A stretch of DNA of 64,000 nucleotides from Paraburkholderia sp. ZP32-5 (GTDB lineage: Bacteria; Pseudomonadota; Gammaproteobacteria; Burkholderiales; Burkholderiaceae): positions 2,914,001-2,978,000 of the forward strand of contig NZ_JAJEJP010000002.1 of NCBI RefSeq assembly GCF_021390495.1, given 5' to 3'. Positions within the stretch are counted from its first letter, which is position 1. Every line of letters begins with the position of its first letter. The position numbers and the translations under genes were made by a program. The notes beneath the pieces are model-generated. The model was not told the DNA's origin. It did not search any database and worked only from the letters and a program-made list of their open reading frames with translations. Positions 1 to 9,759 of this stretch are shown piece after piece.

Positions 1-892
1 CGTCGATCGCGACGTCGGGCAGCTCGCGGCGGACCTTCTCGGCGAGATAGTCGCCCATGCGCAGACGCACGTTATAGACCGGCACGCCATCCAGCACCGA
101 ATCCGGACGCGCCAGATACACGAGTTCGAAAATGCACGGGTTCAGGCTCGGCGTCGTCGCGCACTGCTGCGAGTGCAGATTGCCTTCGGCGTCGATAAAA
201 ATCGCCTCGCCCGGCTGCACGTCACGCACGAATTCGAAACCGATACCTTCGATTGCCACCGATTCCGACGCCAGCATCCATTCGACGCCTTCAGCCGTTT
301 CCAGCTTGCCGATACACAGCGGACGGATACCGAACGGGTCACGCACTCCGAGCAGGCCGTAACCGGCGATCAGCGCGACGATCGCATACGAGCCGCGCAC
401 CCGCCGATGCACGCCCGACACCGCCTTGAACAGCGCGGCCGGATCGAGCTGCAGGCCCGAACTCGACAACTGCAATTCGTGCGCGAACACGTTGAGCAGC
501 ACTTCGGTATCGGAATTGGTGTTCACGTGGCGCCGATCGATGCGGAACATCTCATCTTTCAGTTGTTGCCAGTTGGTCAGATTGCCGTTGTGCGCGAGGA
601 TCAGGCCGAACGGAGCGTTCACGTAGAACGGCTGCGCTTCTTCTTCGCTCGATGCGGAACCGGCGGTCGGATAGCGGACCTGGCCGATACCAGTCGTGCC
701 CGGCAGGCTGCGCATGTTGCGCGTGCGGAACACGTCGCGCACCATGCCGTTGGCCTTGTGCATGTGGAAATTGCTGCCGTTCGCCGTCGCGATGCCGGCG
801 GCATCCTGACCGCGGTGCTGCAGCAGCAGCAGGCTGTCATAGATCAGCTGGTTGACCGGAGAATGGGAAACTACGCCTACGATGCCGCACAT
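1..892 (-). CDS. purF: Amidophosphoribosyltransferase, N-terminal part (runs off the window)
   Basis: Catalyses the first committed step of purine synthesis, transferring the amide nitrogen of glutamine to PRPP. The start ATG at 890-892 is followed directly by Cys-Gly-Ile-Val-Gly, so Cys2 is the N-terminal nucleophile of the class II glutamine amidotransferase domain after Met removal. Other visible signatures are LLLLQHRGQDAAGIA and AHNGNLTN, then NTNSDTEVLL. Only about 297 codons are present; the phosphoribosyltransferase half lies beyond position 1. It follows cvpA on the same strand, the same cvpA-purF order as in E. coli. The frame is open to the window edge. Confidence 0.97.
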   Translation of the reverse strand, partial: MCGIVGVVSHSPVNQLIYDSLLLLQHRGQDAAGIATANGSNFHMHKANGMVRDVFRTRNMRSLPGTTGIGQVRYPTAGSASSEEEAQPFYVNAPFGLILAHNGNLTNWQQLKDEMFRIDRRHVNTNSDTEVLLNVFAHELQLSSSGLQLDPAALFKAVSGVHRRVRGSYAIVALIAGYGLLGVRDPFGIRPLCIGKLETAEGVEWMLASESVAIEGIGFEFVRDVQPGEAIFIDAEGNLHSQQCATTPSLNPCIFELVYLARPDSVLDGVPVYNVRLRMGDYLAEKVRRELPDVAID

Positions 893-981
893 GGCATGTC
901 CTTCAAAGGTACGAAATTCGTGATGGCAACCGGTGCCTGTGACCGCGTACACCCGCTGACGCGGCGGTACGCGTTACGACG

Positions 982-1533
982 TCAAGGCAGCCGGCGTGCG
1001 CCGGAGTCCTGTTGCGCATTGCTTTCGGTGCCCGGATCGTCCACATGGACGTATGCGGCGAGCGCCTCGGGAAGCAACGGTTTCATTGCACGCACGCCTT
1101 CGACCGCATACGGACGAAGCAGCGCGTTGCGCCAGAATTCCTGTTTGGGCAATTCGGTCAAGCCTGCGAGGGCGACCAGAATTAGCACCAGAACGACCCC
1201 GCGTACGAGGCCGAACATCAAACCAAGCGAGCGGTCTGCGCCGCCGAGCCCCGTGACCTGCACGAGGCGGCTGAGCAATGCGCTGACCACGCTCGCGACC
1301 AGCACGACGCCGATCACGATGAGCGAGAAAGCCAGCAGCCACTGGGTCAACGCACCACCCGGCCAGTTGGACGGGATGTAAGGGACAACATAGCCGACAA
1401 ACTCGCAAGCCAGAAAAAACGCCGCGACCCAGCCGATCAGGCCAAACACTTCCGACAGCAGACCGCGCCAGGCGCCGCGCAGTGCCGACAAGCCAATCAC
1501 CGCCATTACAGCGTAGTCGAACGCAGTGAACAT
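982..1533 (-). CDS. cvpA: CvpA family inner-membrane protein (colicin V production protein family)
   Basis: A 183-residue membrane protein with about four hydrophobic helices, beginning MFTAFDYAVMAVIGLSALRG, a pattern typical of CvpA. The segment RLVQVTGLGGADRSLGLMFG matches the conserved CvpA core (LGxxDRxLGxxFG). The family is linked to colicin V export and envelope fitness, but its biochemical role is unsettled. It lies directly upstream of purF and downstream of the SPOR protein gene, reproducing the dedD-cvpA-purF order. The hydrophilic C-terminal tail (about residues 165-183) carries no recognisable motif. Confidence 0.93.
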   Translation of the reverse strand: MFTAFDYAVMAVIGLSALRGAWRGLLSEVFGLIGWVAAFFLACEFVGYVVPYIPSNWPGGALTQWLLAFSLIVIGVVLVASVVSALLSRLVQVTGLGGADRSLGLMFGLVRGVVLVLILVALAGLTELPKQEFWRNALLRPYAVEGVRAMKPLLPEALAAYVHVDDPGTESNAQQDSGARRLP

Positions 1534-1540
1534 CGCTGGC

Positions 1541-2488
1541 TTACTGTGCGGTGCCGCCGCTCGAGCCCGACATCAGGCCCGCCCCGCGCACCTTCGCGAT
1601 GGCTTCCGTGGCGGCGGCGCGGTCTGCGAACGGACCGGCGCGCAGCAGCGTCAACGTCGAGCCGTCTGCCTGCTTACGATGTTCGATATATGCGGGTACA
1701 CCCGCCGCTTTCAACTTCGCGGCCCAATTGCGCGCGTTCGCTTCGTTCGCAAATGCGCCGAGCTGAACCGCGAAACGATTGCCGGGCGGCGAGGCCGGCG
1801 TGCCGGAGTTCGCGTCCGCGCTGGCTGCGGTGTTCGTGTCGTCGTCGTTCGAGGTCGCGGCGGCTGGCGCTTTCGCCTGCTTGGCGGGTGCCGCGGGAGC
1901 GGTGTTGGCGGCGAGCGCCTGGGTTTGCGGTTTCGCCGTGGGCTTGGCCGCGGCGGTGGTGTGCGTGTCTGGTTTGGTGGCGGCCGACTGGGCCGATTGG
2001 GCTGGCTTCGCGGTCGATTGAGCCGTCTGGGCTGGCTTCGCGGCGGAGGCGGTTGCCGGTGCGGCCGCCGCGGTGGTTGCCGGAGCGAGGCCGGAAGCGG
2101 CGACGCCTGCATCGGCGGCAGGCGGATTGTCCGGTGCGACGCCCGCTTGCACGTCTTCGTTGGCGGCGGATCTGGCGAGTTTCGGTGCCGGACGGCTAGG
2201 GATATCGATGGAGATGTCGTCGGTGACGGGCTTCGGATGCGAATCCAGCACCATCGGCAGGATGATCACGGCCGCCACGACCAGCGCGATCGCGCCAACC
2301 AGCCGGCGACGCGCGCGCTGCTTTTCCGGCAACGTCGGGTCGAGCAGCATCGCATCGGCATCGACCGCGCGCTCGGTGCGGCGCGTACGCCGCTCGACGC
2401 GCTCACCCCGGGCGGGCCGACTGGAACTGGTGTTTGCGCCGCGCCGGCCGGGCGCGTCGTCTTTCTTGCCGAACGAGAAAATTCCCAT
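1541..2488 (-). CDS. dedD: SPOR-domain cell-division protein, DedD-like
   Basis: A 315-residue single-pass inner-membrane protein. One membrane helix lies at about residues 60-82 after a basic cytoplasmic segment. A long Ala/Pro/Thr/Lys low-complexity linker fills about residues 95-230, and a C-terminal SPOR domain at about 235-310 begins RFAVQLGAFANEANARNWAA. SPOR domains bind denuded septal peptidoglycan, so the protein probably acts at the division site. Position between folC and cvpA matches dedD of gamma-proteobacteria. Only 7 bp separate it from cvpA, which indicates co-transcription. No strong ribosome-binding site is visible before the chosen ATG. Confidence 0.9.
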   Translation of the reverse strand: MGIFSFGKKDDAPGRRGANTSSSRPARGERVERRTRRTERAVDADAMLLDPTLPEKQRARRRLVGAIALVVAAVIILPMVLDSHPKPVTDDISIDIPSRPAPKLARSAANEDVQAGVAPDNPPAADAGVAASGLAPATTAAAAPATASAAKPAQTAQSTAKPAQSAQSAATKPDTHTTAAAKPTAKPQTQALAANTAPAAPAKQAKAPAAATSNDDDTNTAASADANSGTPASPPGNRFAVQLGAFANEANARNWAAKLKAAGVPAYIEHRKQADGSTLTLLRAGPFADRAAATEAIAKVRGAGLMSGSSGGTAQ

Positions 2489-2517
2489 GAATCGCTTGGT
2501 TCGAGCCTGGTGCCCGC

Positions 2518-3828
2518 TCAGTGTTGCTGCGATTTCCGGTAGGCCATCACACCCGCTACCGTATAGAAACTGCCGAAAACGACAATTCTATCATTCTCCG
2601 ACGCACGTTTTAGCGCATCCTGGAAAGCTTCAGCGGGGGTCGTGTAGCGCGTCACGCTGCTATCGGTGCCGTCCTCGACACCGAGTTCGCGCAAGGTCGC
2701 TTCGAGTTCCTGCGCCGACGCGGCGCGTGGAGTCGGCAGATCGGTCACGCACCAGTGATCGACCTCGCCCTTCAGATGATTGAGCACGCCGGCGATGTCC
2801 TTGTCGCGCATCGCGCCGAACACCGCGTACGTATATGGAAAAAAGCCCATGTTGCCGAGATTTTGGCCGAGCACCGCGGCCGCGTGCGGGTTGTGGCCGA
2901 CGTCGAGCACGATGGACGGCTTGCCGGGCAGCACCTGAAAACGTCCCGGCAGATCCACATTGGCGATACCGAGGCGGATGTCTTGCGCCGACACCGGCAA
3001 GCGATCGCGCAACGCCTCGAGACCGGCCAGCGCCGCCGAGGTATTGATCAGTTGATTCGCGCCACGCAGCGACGGGTAGGCGAGCGACGAACGTCGCATC
3101 GTCGGGCCGACGTAGCTCCATTGCTGACGCTCGCTGCCCGCCTGGCCTTCATAGCGGAAATCGCGGCCGAACAGCCACAATTCGGCGCCGATTTTTTCGG
3201 CATGATCGATCAACGTTTGCGGCGGTACCGGATCGGCGCAGATCGCCGGCTTGCCCGGACGGAAAATGCCGGCTTTTTCGAAGGCGATTTTCTCGCGCGT
3301 ATCGCCGAGATAGTCGGTGTGATCGAGGTCGATGCTGGTGATGATCGCGCAGTCGGTGTCGAGGATATTGACCGCATCGAGACGTCCGCCGAGGCCGACT
3401 TCGAAAATCACCGCGTCGAGGCCGCGCGAGGCGAACAGGCTCATGATCGCGAGCGTGGTGAATTCGAAATACGTCAGCGTGACCGGTTCTGCGAGGCTCA
3501 GCCGTGCGGTTTCGACCGCTTCGAAGTGCGGCAGCAATTCCTCATCGCTTGCCATCGCGCCGTTGACGCGCGCCCGCTCGTTGAACGACAGCAGATGCGG
3601 CGACGTATGACAGCCTACCGTGTAGCCCGCGCGCAGCAGGATCGCTTCGAGAATCGCGCAGGTCGAGCCCTTGCCGTTCGTGCCGCCGACCGTGATGATC
3701 GGGCACGCGAACGACAGCTGCATCGCGTCGCGTACCTTGGAGATTCGGCCCAAACCCATGTCGATACCGACCGGATGCGCGGATTCAAGGTGCGTGAGCC
3801 ACGCGTCGAGGGTGGGGAATGTCGTCAT
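2518..3828 (-). CDS. folC: Bifunctional folylpolyglutamate synthase/dihydrofolate synthase
   Basis: A 436-residue Mur-ligase-like enzyme that adds glutamate to dihydropteroate and then to folates, using ATP. The P-loop GGTNGKGSTCAILEAILLRAG is at about residues 48-68. Further family signatures include SFNERARVNG, FEVGLGGRLDAVNI, TSIDLDHTDYLG and the C-terminal DVGHNPHAA. Length and start (MTTFPTLDAWLTHLES) agree with bacterial FolC. It lies 29 bp upstream of the SPOR protein gene. The 374-bp gap to accD is unusually long for this cluster. Confidence 0.96.
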   Translation of the reverse strand: MTTFPTLDAWLTHLESAHPVGIDMGLGRISKVRDAMQLSFACPIITVGGTNGKGSTCAILEAILLRAGYTVGCHTSPHLLSFNERARVNGAMASDEELLPHFEAVETARLSLAEPVTLTYFEFTTLAIMSLFASRGLDAVIFEVGLGGRLDAVNILDTDCAIITSIDLDHTDYLGDTREKIAFEKAGIFRPGKPAICADPVPPQTLIDHAEKIGAELWLFGRDFRYEGQAGSERQQWSYVGPTMRRSSLAYPSLRGANQLINTSAALAGLEALRDRLPVSAQDIRLGIANVDLPGRFQVLPGKPSIVLDVGHNPHAAAVLGQNLGNMGFFPYTYAVFGAMRDKDIAGVLNHLKGEVDHWCVTDLPTPRAASAQELEATLRELGVEDGTDSSVTRYTTPAEAFQDALKRASENDRIVVFGSFYTVAGVMAYRKSQQH

Positions 3829-4202
3829 CGGGTGAATCTTGAGTGAATCGCGGTTGGTTCGCGGTGGTTCGGTTCTGCGGTGCTGAGGTTCAGCGCTTCT
3901 TGCGGATGAATGCCGGGGGAAAGCGGCTGTGCCGCGTTGCCGGTTGTGACGGCGTGGGTGGTAACCCAGTGTGCGACGCCGCCGCGCAGTTTATGCGCAC
4001 AAACCCGTACACAAGGCCGCAGCCGCTTCGCTTCCAATTGCCTCCGCAGCGCAGGAGACCGCAATTATCGCGGAAATGACAGCGCGCCGCTTGATTGCTC
4101 ACGCGGCGCGCTATGTTTTTGATTGCCTTCAGGCCATCGTCATCGCACGCGTTTTATACGACGATGAAAGATGAAACGGCGACGAGTCCCTGCTATCCGG
4201 CC
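3829..4202. other. Intergenic stretch between accD and folC, no gene seen
   Basis: No ORF here has coding character; the frames present are arginine-rich shadows. The stretch holds a perfect 10-bp inverted repeat at 4081-4112 (listed separately). On the minus strand a GATAAT hexamer lies near 4062-4067 and could be a -10 for folC, but no convincing -35 stands the right distance upstream. Confidence 0.6.
4081..4112. terminator. GC-rich hairpin between accD and folC
   Basis: AGCGCGCCGC at 4081-4090 pairs perfectly with GCGGCGCGCT at 4103-4112 across a 12-nt loop. In the plus direction it is followed by ATGTTTTTG; in the minus direction, the direction of accD transcription, by GTCATTTCC. The T-run is therefore better on the strand with no upstream gene. 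It could be a weak attenuator or an mRNA-stabilising structure downstream of accD. Confidence 0.4.
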
Positions 4203-5075
4203 TTACGCGACAGCGTCCGCCGGCTGATGACTCAACAGCGCCAGCAATTGCGCAATCTCTTCGCGCAGCTTGCGGCGGTCGACGATCATATCGATCGCGC
4301 CCTTCTGCAGCAGAAACTCGGCGCGCTGGAAGCCTTCCGGCAGTTTCTCGCGAACGGTCTGCTCGATCACGCGCGGGCCGGCAAAACCGATCAGCGCCTT
4401 CGGCTCGGCAATCACGACATCACCGAGGAACGCAAAACTTGCCGATACCCCGCCCATCGTCGGGTCGGTCAGCACGGAAATGAACGGCAGCCTGGCTTCG
4501 GCCAGCTTCGTCAGCATCGCAGTGGTTTTCGCCATCTGCATCAGCGACAGCAGGCTTTCCTGCATCCGCGCGCCGCCCGAAGCGGTCACGCAGATAAACG
4601 GCACCTTCTGCTCGAGCGCATTCTGCGCGCCGCGAGCAAAGCGCTCACCGACCACCGAACCCATCGAGCCGCCCATGAACGAAAACTCGAAGCACGCGAC
4701 CACGACCGGCAGCGTATGAATCGCGCCGCCCATCACGACCATTGCATCGGTTTCGTCGGTTTCGTCCATCGCTTCCTTGATGCGCTCAGGATACTTGCGG
4801 CTGTCCTTGAACTTCAGCGCATCGACCGGAACGATTTCCTGACCGATTTCATAGCGGCCTTCCGCATCGAGCAAGCCGTCGAGCCGCTCGCGTGCGCCGA
4901 TGCGCATATGGTGGTCGCACTTCGGGCAAACATGCAGATTGGCCTCGACGTCATTGCGATACAGCACGGCTTCGCACGACGGGCACTTGATCCACAGGCC
5001 TTCCGGAATCCCCTTGCGGCTCTTCGGGTCGGTTTGTTTGATTTTCGGCGGCAGCAGCTTATCGAGCCAGCTCAT
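4203..5075 (-). CDS. accD: Acetyl-CoA carboxylase carboxyltransferase, beta subunit
   Basis: This 290-residue subunit forms the carboxyltransferase with AccA and makes malonyl-CoA for fatty-acid synthesis. The N-terminal zinc ribbon is visible at about residues 32-55 as [20 protein letters not shown] then PKC. The crotonase-like core includes [30 protein letters not shown] and [12 protein letters not shown]. Length equals the usual AccD length. It lies 78 bp downstream of trpA, as in other trpFBA-accD-folC clusters. Confidence 0.97.
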   Translation of the reverse strand: MSWLDKLLPPKIKQTDPKSRKGIPEGLWIKCPSCEAVLYRNDVEANLHVCPKCDHHMRIGARERLDGLLDAEGRYEIGQEIVPVDALKFKDSRKYPERIKEAMDETDETDAMVVMGGAIHTLPVVVACFEFSFMGGSMGSVVGERFARGAQNALEQKVPFICVTASGGARMQESLLSLMQMAKTTAMLTKLAEARLPFISVLTDPTMGGVSASFAFLGDVVIAEPKALIGFAGPRVIEQTVREKLPEGFQRAEFLLQKGAIDMIVDRRKLREEIAQLLALLSHQPADAVA

Positions 5076-5153
5076 AGGGAATCCTTCTGGGTCAGCAGTC
5101 GCGCAAACGGCGGGACAAGCCCGCCGCTCACGTTACCGCGACAAAAATAACTG

Positions 5154-5966
5154 TTATCGGGCAGTCGCGACGCTATCGAGCGCTTCGCGCACTTCGGCGA
5201 TGAAGCGCGTCAGCGTCTCGGCGGCAGCGTCGGGCGCAGCCTGTTCCAGCAATTGAACGATACGGCTGCCGATCACGACGGCGTCGGCCACACCGGCCAC
5301 CGCGCGCGCCGTTTGCGCGTCGCGGATACCGAAACCGACGCCCACCGGCAGGGGGACGCGCGACTTGATGGCCGGGATTTTACTCGCGATGCTGGAAACG
5401 TCCAGATTTGCCGCGCCCGTCACCCCTTTCAGCGACACATAGTAGACGTAGCCGCTGGCAATCCGGCCGACTTCGGCGATCCGTTCGTCGGTCGACGTCG
5501 GCGCGAGCAGAAATATCGGATCGATCTCCGCAGAACGCATCTTTTCAGCGAATTCGGCGCTTTCTTCCGGCGGGTAGTCGACCACCAGCACGCCATCGAC
5601 ACCAGCCTCCTGCGCTGCCTTCGCAAAGGCTTCGGCGCCCATCCGTTCGATCGGATTCGCGTAGCCCATCAGCACGACGGGGGTCTTGTCGTCGGTCTCG
5701 CGAAAGCGCTTGACGTCGGCGAGTACGTGGCGCAGCGACACGCCGCGCGCCAACGCACGCTCGGACGACTGCTGGATCACCGGGCCGTCGGCCATCGGGT
5801 CGGAAAACGGCACGCCGAGTTCGATCACATCCGCGCCGCCAGCGGCGAGCGCGTGCATGAATTCGACGGTGCGAGCCGGGTCCGGGTCGCCAGCCGTCAT
5901 GAACGGGATCAAGCCTTTCTTACCTTGGGCGGACAGTGCGGCGAACGTGTTCTTGATACGGGACAT
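5154..5966 (-). CDS. trpA: Tryptophan synthase alpha subunit
   Basis: Cleaves indole-3-glycerol phosphate to indole, which is channelled to TrpB. The 270-residue sequence has the two catalytic acids where the family has them: Glu49 in [12 protein letters not shown] and Asp60 in PMADG. The phosphate-binding end [12 protein letters not shown] is also intact. Unusually for bacteria in general, but typically for Burkholderia relatives, it is separated from trpB by a DNA methyltransferase gene. The gap to that gene is 83 bp. Confidence 0.97.
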   Translation of the reverse strand: MSRIKNTFAALSAQGKKGLIPFMTAGDPDPARTVEFMHALAAGGADVIELGVPFSDPMADGPVIQQSSERALARGVSLRHVLADVKRFRETDDKTPVVLMGYANPIERMGAEAFAKAAQEAGVDGVLVVDYPPEESAEFAEKMRSAEIDPIFLLAPTSTDERIAEVGRIASGYVYYVSLKGVTGAANLDVSSIASKIPAIKSRVPLPVGVGFGIRDAQTARAVAGVADAVVIGSRIVQLLEQAAPDAAAETLTRFIAEVREALDSVATAR

Positions 5967-6049
5967 GGAAATATTCTCGAATTTGGGCTACTGCGCTCAT
6001 TGCCGTGCTTTTTTATCGCATTTCACGGCATCGTGTGTCGCTCACGCTT

Positions 6050-6976
6050 TCACTGCACTTCGGTCGGCGGTTGCACCTTTGGCCGAGCGCGGCTTCGACG
6101 CGTGACGGGAGGAGATGCGGCGGCGCTCACGCGCTCGCGCGCTATCGCGCAATAGCTTTCGTTGATTTCATAGCCGACGAATTCACGCTGATGACGAACG
6201 CAAGCGACCGCGGTGGTGCCGCTGCCCATGAACGGGTCGAGCACGCGGCCGCCCTTCGGACAACTGGAAAGCACCATTCGCTCGACGATTTCCACGGGCT
6301 TCTGGGTCGGGTGCGCGACGCGTTCGGCGTGTTGCCGATGCAGCCGCGAGATCGACCAGACATCCTTCGGATTGTAGCCAAGCTCCAACCACTTGCTTCC
6401 TTCGAACAACTTACGCGAACGCGCCTTCTTCGTGACTGCATCGTACGGGATGCGGACGGGATCGAGATCGAAGAAATAGTCCTTCGACACCGCGAAAAAA
6501 CCGATGTTGTCGTGCACCGACGTAAAGCGGCGCGTCGTGCCGCCCATGCTCGGCACGCGCCGGTCCCAGATGATTTCGTTGATCATCGTGAGTTTTGTCT
6601 TCAGAAAGCTGAAGATTTCCGGCGCGTATTGCCAGGTGCAGAAGATGTACAGCGAACCCGACGGCTTGAGCTTCGGAATTGCCAACTCCAGCCAGGATCG
6701 CGTCCAGTCGAGAAATTCCTCGCCGGTGCGCATATCGGAATCGTTGCCATAGTCCTTGCCGAGCCCGTAGGGCGGATCGCAAACGATCAGGTCGATCGAG
6801 CCGTCGGGGATATTGACTACATCGGTCAGAAAATCGCGGTTCAACAGCTGTATGCCGGCCGGCACCTGCGCCAGTAGTGGCGTGGGTGCCGCGTCCGCCG
6901 GTACTTTGGCGGCCGGATTCGCGGTGTCGACCGCGGCTTCACTCGCCGGCTGCGGCTCGTCGAACTCGTCACGCAT
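6050..6976 (-). CDS. DNA methyltransferase (N6-adenine/N4-cytosine type) inside the trp cluster
   Basis: A 308-residue AdoMet-dependent DNA methyltransferase. The catalytic DPPY tetrad sits at about residue 68 (DLIVCDPPYGLGKDYG). The AdoMet motif (VLDPFMGSGTTAVACVRHQREFVGYEI) comes near the C-terminus, so the order catalytic motif, target-recognition region, AdoMet motif is that of the beta class. No restriction enzyme or specificity subunit is adjacent, so it reads as an orphan methylase. It sits 9 bp after trpB and before trpA and is therefore probably expressed with tryptophan genes. From memory, a Burkholderia cenocepacia trp-linked orphan methylase (BCAM0992) was reported to modify GTWWAC; equivalence is inferred, not shown. 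The C-terminal tail is basic. Confidence 0.9.
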   Translation of the reverse strand: MRDEFDEPQPASEAAVDTANPAAKVPADAAPTPLLAQVPAGIQLLNRDFLTDVVNIPDGSIDLIVCDPPYGLGKDYGNDSDMRTGEEFLDWTRSWLELAIPKLKPSGSLYIFCTWQYAPEIFSFLKTKLTMINEIIWDRRVPSMGGTTRRFTSVHDNIGFFAVSKDYFFDLDPVRIPYDAVTKKARSRKLFEGSKWLELGYNPKDVWSISRLHRQHAERVAHPTQKPVEIVERMVLSSCPKGGRVLDPFMGSGTTAVACVRHQREFVGYEINESYCAIARERVSAAASPPVTRRSRARPKVQPPTEVQ

Positions 6977-6985
6977 CGTCGCGAC

Positions 6986-8179
6986 TCAGAACTGGATGCC
7001 CGATCGCTCGGCGACCGTGTGCATGTCCTTGTCGCCGCGGCCCGACAGGTTGACCAGCAGGATTTTGTCCTTCGGCAAAGTCGGCGCGAGCTTCGTCGCG
7101 TACGCGAGCGCGTGGCTCGACTCGAGCGCGGGGATGATGCCCTCGATGCGACAGCAATCGTGAAATGCCTTCAGCGCTTCTTCGTCGGTGATGCCGACGT
7201 ATTGCGCGCGATTGCTGTCTTTTAGCCACGCATGCTCAGGGCCGACGCCCGGGTAGTCGAGGCCGGCCGAGACCGAATGCGTCTCGATGATCTGACCGTC
7301 TTCGTCCTGCAACAGATAGGTACGGTTGCCGTGCAGCACGCCGGGGCTGCCGCCGATCAGCGATGCCGCGTGGCGGCCGGTTTCGATGCCGTCGCCGGCT
7401 GCCTCAACGCCGATCAACTGCACCGAAGCGTCATCGATGTACGGGTAAAAGATGCCCATCGCGTTCGAACCGCCGCCGACGCATGCGATCACCGCATCCG
7501 GCTGGCGGCCGGCCTGCTCGGGCATCTGCACGCGGCATTCGTCGCCGATCACACGTTGGAAATCGCGCACCATCATCGGATACGGATGCGGACCCGCAAC
7601 GGTGCCGATGATGTAGAACGTGTTTTCGACGTTCGTGACCCAGTCGCGCATCGCTTCGTTCAGCGCATCCTTCAGCGTGCGCGATCCCGATTCGACCGGC
7701 ACGACGGTCGCGCCGAGCAGCTTCATCCGGTACACATTGGCAGCCTGACGGCGTACGTCCTCGGAGCCCATGTAGACCACGCACTCCATGCCGAAGCGCG
7801 CAGCGATCGTTGCGGTGGCCACGCCATGCTGACCGGCGCCGGTTTCCGCGATCACGCGGGGCTTACCCATGCGTTTTGCGAGCAGCGCCTGGCCGATTAC
7901 GTTGTTGATTTTGTGCGCGCCAGTGTGGTTGAGGTCTTCGCGCTTCAGATAAACCTGCGCGCCGCCGAGCAATTCGCTCCAACGTTGCGCGTGATAAATC
8001 GGGGAAGGACGACCCACGAAGTACTTCAGTTCGCGCTCGTATTCGGCGACGAATTCCGGGTCTTTCTGAAATTTCTCGTAGGCTTCGCGCAGTTCGTTGA
8101 GCGCGGAAAACAGCGTTTCGGCGACGAACACGCCGCCAAATTGGCCGAAGTGGCCTCTTTCGTCAGGCAAGTTATACAT
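6986..8179 (-). CDS. trpB: Tryptophan synthase beta subunit
   Basis: Condenses indole and serine to tryptophan using PLP. The ATG at 8177-8179 gives [16 protein letters not shown] and 397 residues, the same length as E. coli TrpB. A GTG three codons upstream (8188) is possible, but the GAAGAG sequence is well spaced (8 nt) for the ATG. The PLP lysine is Lys90 in [10 protein letters not shown], and the phosphate loop [10 protein letters not shown] is intact. Preceded by trpF and followed 9 bp later by the methyltransferase gene. Confidence 0.97.
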   Translation of the reverse strand: MYNLPDERGHFGQFGGVFVAETLFSALNELREAYEKFQKDPEFVAEYERELKYFVGRPSPIYHAQRWSELLGGAQVYLKREDLNHTGAHKINNVIGQALLAKRMGKPRVIAETGAGQHGVATATIAARFGMECVVYMGSEDVRRQAANVYRMKLLGATVVPVESGSRTLKDALNEAMRDWVTNVENTFYIIGTVAGPHPYPMMVRDFQRVIGDECRVQMPEQAGRQPDAVIACVGGGSNAMGIFYPYIDDASVQLIGVEAAGDGIETGRHAASLIGGSPGVLHGNRTYLLQDEDGQIIETHSVSAGLDYPGVGPEHAWLKDSNRAQYVGITDEEALKAFHDCCRIEGIIPALESSHALAYATKLAPTLPKDKILLVNLSGRGDKDMHTVAERSGIQF

Positions 8180-8239
8180 GGTGATCACTCTTCTCAGTAG
8201 GGTTCGGGGCTTTCATTGCGAAAGCGCCGCGAGCCTGAA

Positions 8240-8971
8240 TCATTCAGCGTCCGCCGCGCGCACCGCGCGTACGAATGCCGCCATCCGGGCGTGATCTTTC
8301 ACGCCCCTGGCGCCCGTTACTTCGATGCCGCTCGAGACATCGACCGCGTACGGGCGCACGCGATGGATCGCATCACTGACGTTTTGCGCGTTCAACCCAC
8401 CACTCAAAACGGCCCGATGCGCGAGCTCTGCTGGAATAAGTGACCAATCGAAAACCTTCCCACCGCCGCCATAGCCGTCGACATGCGTGTCGAACAGGAG
8501 ACCACTGGCGGCTGAATAATTGAAAGCGGATTTTACCAAATCGGCCGGTTGAGTATCCGCTGCAATCCGCAACGCCCGCAACCAAGGCAAACCCGCAATG
8601 CTGGCAAGGGCTTCGCACTGCTCGGGCGTCTCATCGCCATGAAACTGCAGCAGCGTCAGATTGACGTTGCTCGCGACTTCGCGAATCCAGTCCGGCGTCG
8701 CATTGACGAACAGACCGACGACCGATACGAACGGCGGCACGTCGTGCACGAGCTCGACCGCCTGCGCGACGCTCACCGAGCGCGGGCTCGGCGGATAGAA
8801 CACGAGGCCGATCGCGTCGGCGCCGAGATCGATCGCATGAGAAATGTCTTCGGGTTTGGACAGCCCGCACAACTTGATGCGAGTGCGATGCGGCACGCGC
8901 TGCCCGACATCGGCGCCGGCCTCGCTGGTGGGGTTCTCGACGGCTTTCATGTTTCCGTTTGGTCGGTCCAT
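8240..8971 (-). CDS. trpF: Phosphoribosylanthranilate isomerase
   Basis: Catalyses the Amadori rearrangement of phosphoribosylanthranilate in tryptophan synthesis. The barrel begins with [14 protein letters not shown] (catalytic Cys in KLCG) and later shows [16 protein letters not shown] and [14 protein letters not shown]. Three starts compete. The ATG at 8983 gives 247 residues. The ATG at 8971 has GTGGAG 6 nt upstream and gives 243 residues. The ATG at 8950 forms an ATGA overlap with the truA stop. I chose 8971 on the ribosome-binding site; any of the three keeps the whole domain. The gene overlaps truA, so translation is probably coupled. Confidence 0.94.
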   Translation of the reverse strand: MDRPNGNMKAVENPTSEAGADVGQRVPHRTRIKLCGLSKPEDISHAIDLGADAIGLVFYPPSPRSVSVAQAVELVHDVPPFVSVVGLFVNATPDWIREVASNVNLTLLQFHGDETPEQCEALASIAGLPWLRALRIAADTQPADLVKSAFNYSAASGLLFDTHVDGYGGGGKVFDWSLIPAELAHRAVLSGGLNAQNVSDAIHRVRPYAVDVSSGIEVTGARGVKDHARMAAFVRAVRAADAE

Positions 8972-9759
8972 ACGCTGCTCCACGGCACGCTGCCTGTTAC
9001 CGGCGCGGGCACGGCGAATTGTTCAGGATAGCCCACCTGCGCGAGGTACAGACCATCCGGCATGAAGGTCGGTGCGGCACAGTCGCGGCTGCGGCTCGCG
9101 AGCACGTCGGCCATCCATGCGGCCGGCCGGCGCCCGCTGCCGATTTCGATCAGACAGCCCATCAGGTTACGCACCATGTGATGCAGGAATGCATTCGCGC
9201 GAAAGCGGAAATGCACGAAGTTGCCCTGCTTTTTCACGTCGATCTGATACAGATGCTTGAACGGCGTCTTCGACTGACATTGCGACGAGCGAAACGCCGA
9301 AAAGTCGTGTTCGCCGATCAGATGCACAGCGGCCGCGCGCATTGCATCGATGTCGAGCGGCGTATGCACCCAGCCGGCGCGCGTCGTCAGCATCGGCGAA
9401 CGCACGGGACTCACGTACAGCACGTAGTAATAGGTCCGCTCGAATGCTGAAAAACGCGCGTGAAAGTCTCCTGGCATCGGCTTGGCCCACTGCACGCCGA
9501 CCGTCTTCGGCAGAAATGCATTGGGGCCGCGCACCCACGAAATGTCGACACGGTCGAGCTCGGTATCGAAATGCACGACCTGGCCGAGCCCGTGCACGCC
9601 GCGGTCGGTACGGCCGGCGACGGTCGTATGCACGGGCGTCTGCGTGAATTCGCGCAGCGCCCGCTCGAGTTCGTCCTGCACGGTGTTGCCATGCGGTTGC
9701 GACTGCCAGCCGGCGAACGCCGCGCCGTCGTACTGAACCCCTAGCGCAATACGCTTCAC
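8947..9759 (-). CDS. truA: tRNA pseudouridine(38-40) synthase
   Basis: Isomerises uridines 38-40 of tRNA anticodon arms. The start codon is GTG (9757-9759), giving [21 protein letters not shown]. It overlaps the fimV-like stop as GTGA, a coupling arrangement. The catalytic Asp lies in [15 protein letters not shown]; later family blocks are [18 protein letters not shown] and [17 protein letters not shown]. The length of 270 residues is normal. Gene order fimV-truA-trpF is the same as in Pseudomonas. Confidence 0.96.
   Translation of the reverse strand: MKRIALGVQYDGAAFAGWQSQPHGNTVQDELERALREFTQTPVHTTVAGRTDRGVHGLGQVVHFDTELDRVDISWVRGPNAFLPKTVGVQWAKPMPGDFHARFSAFERTYYYVLYVSPVRSPMLTTRAGWVHTPLDIDAMRAAAVHLIGEHDFSAFRSSQCQSKTPFKHLYQIDVKKQGNFVHFRFRANAFLHHMVRNLMGCLIEIGSGRRPAAWMADVLASRSRDCAAPTFMPDGLYLAQVGYPEQFAVPAPVTGSVPWSSVWTDQTET

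Noticed and set aside
173..1381. 402-codon plus-strand ORF opposite purF and cvpA
   Set aside because: It is a shadow of purF and cvpA; its protein has no family character and both minus-strand genes are clear.
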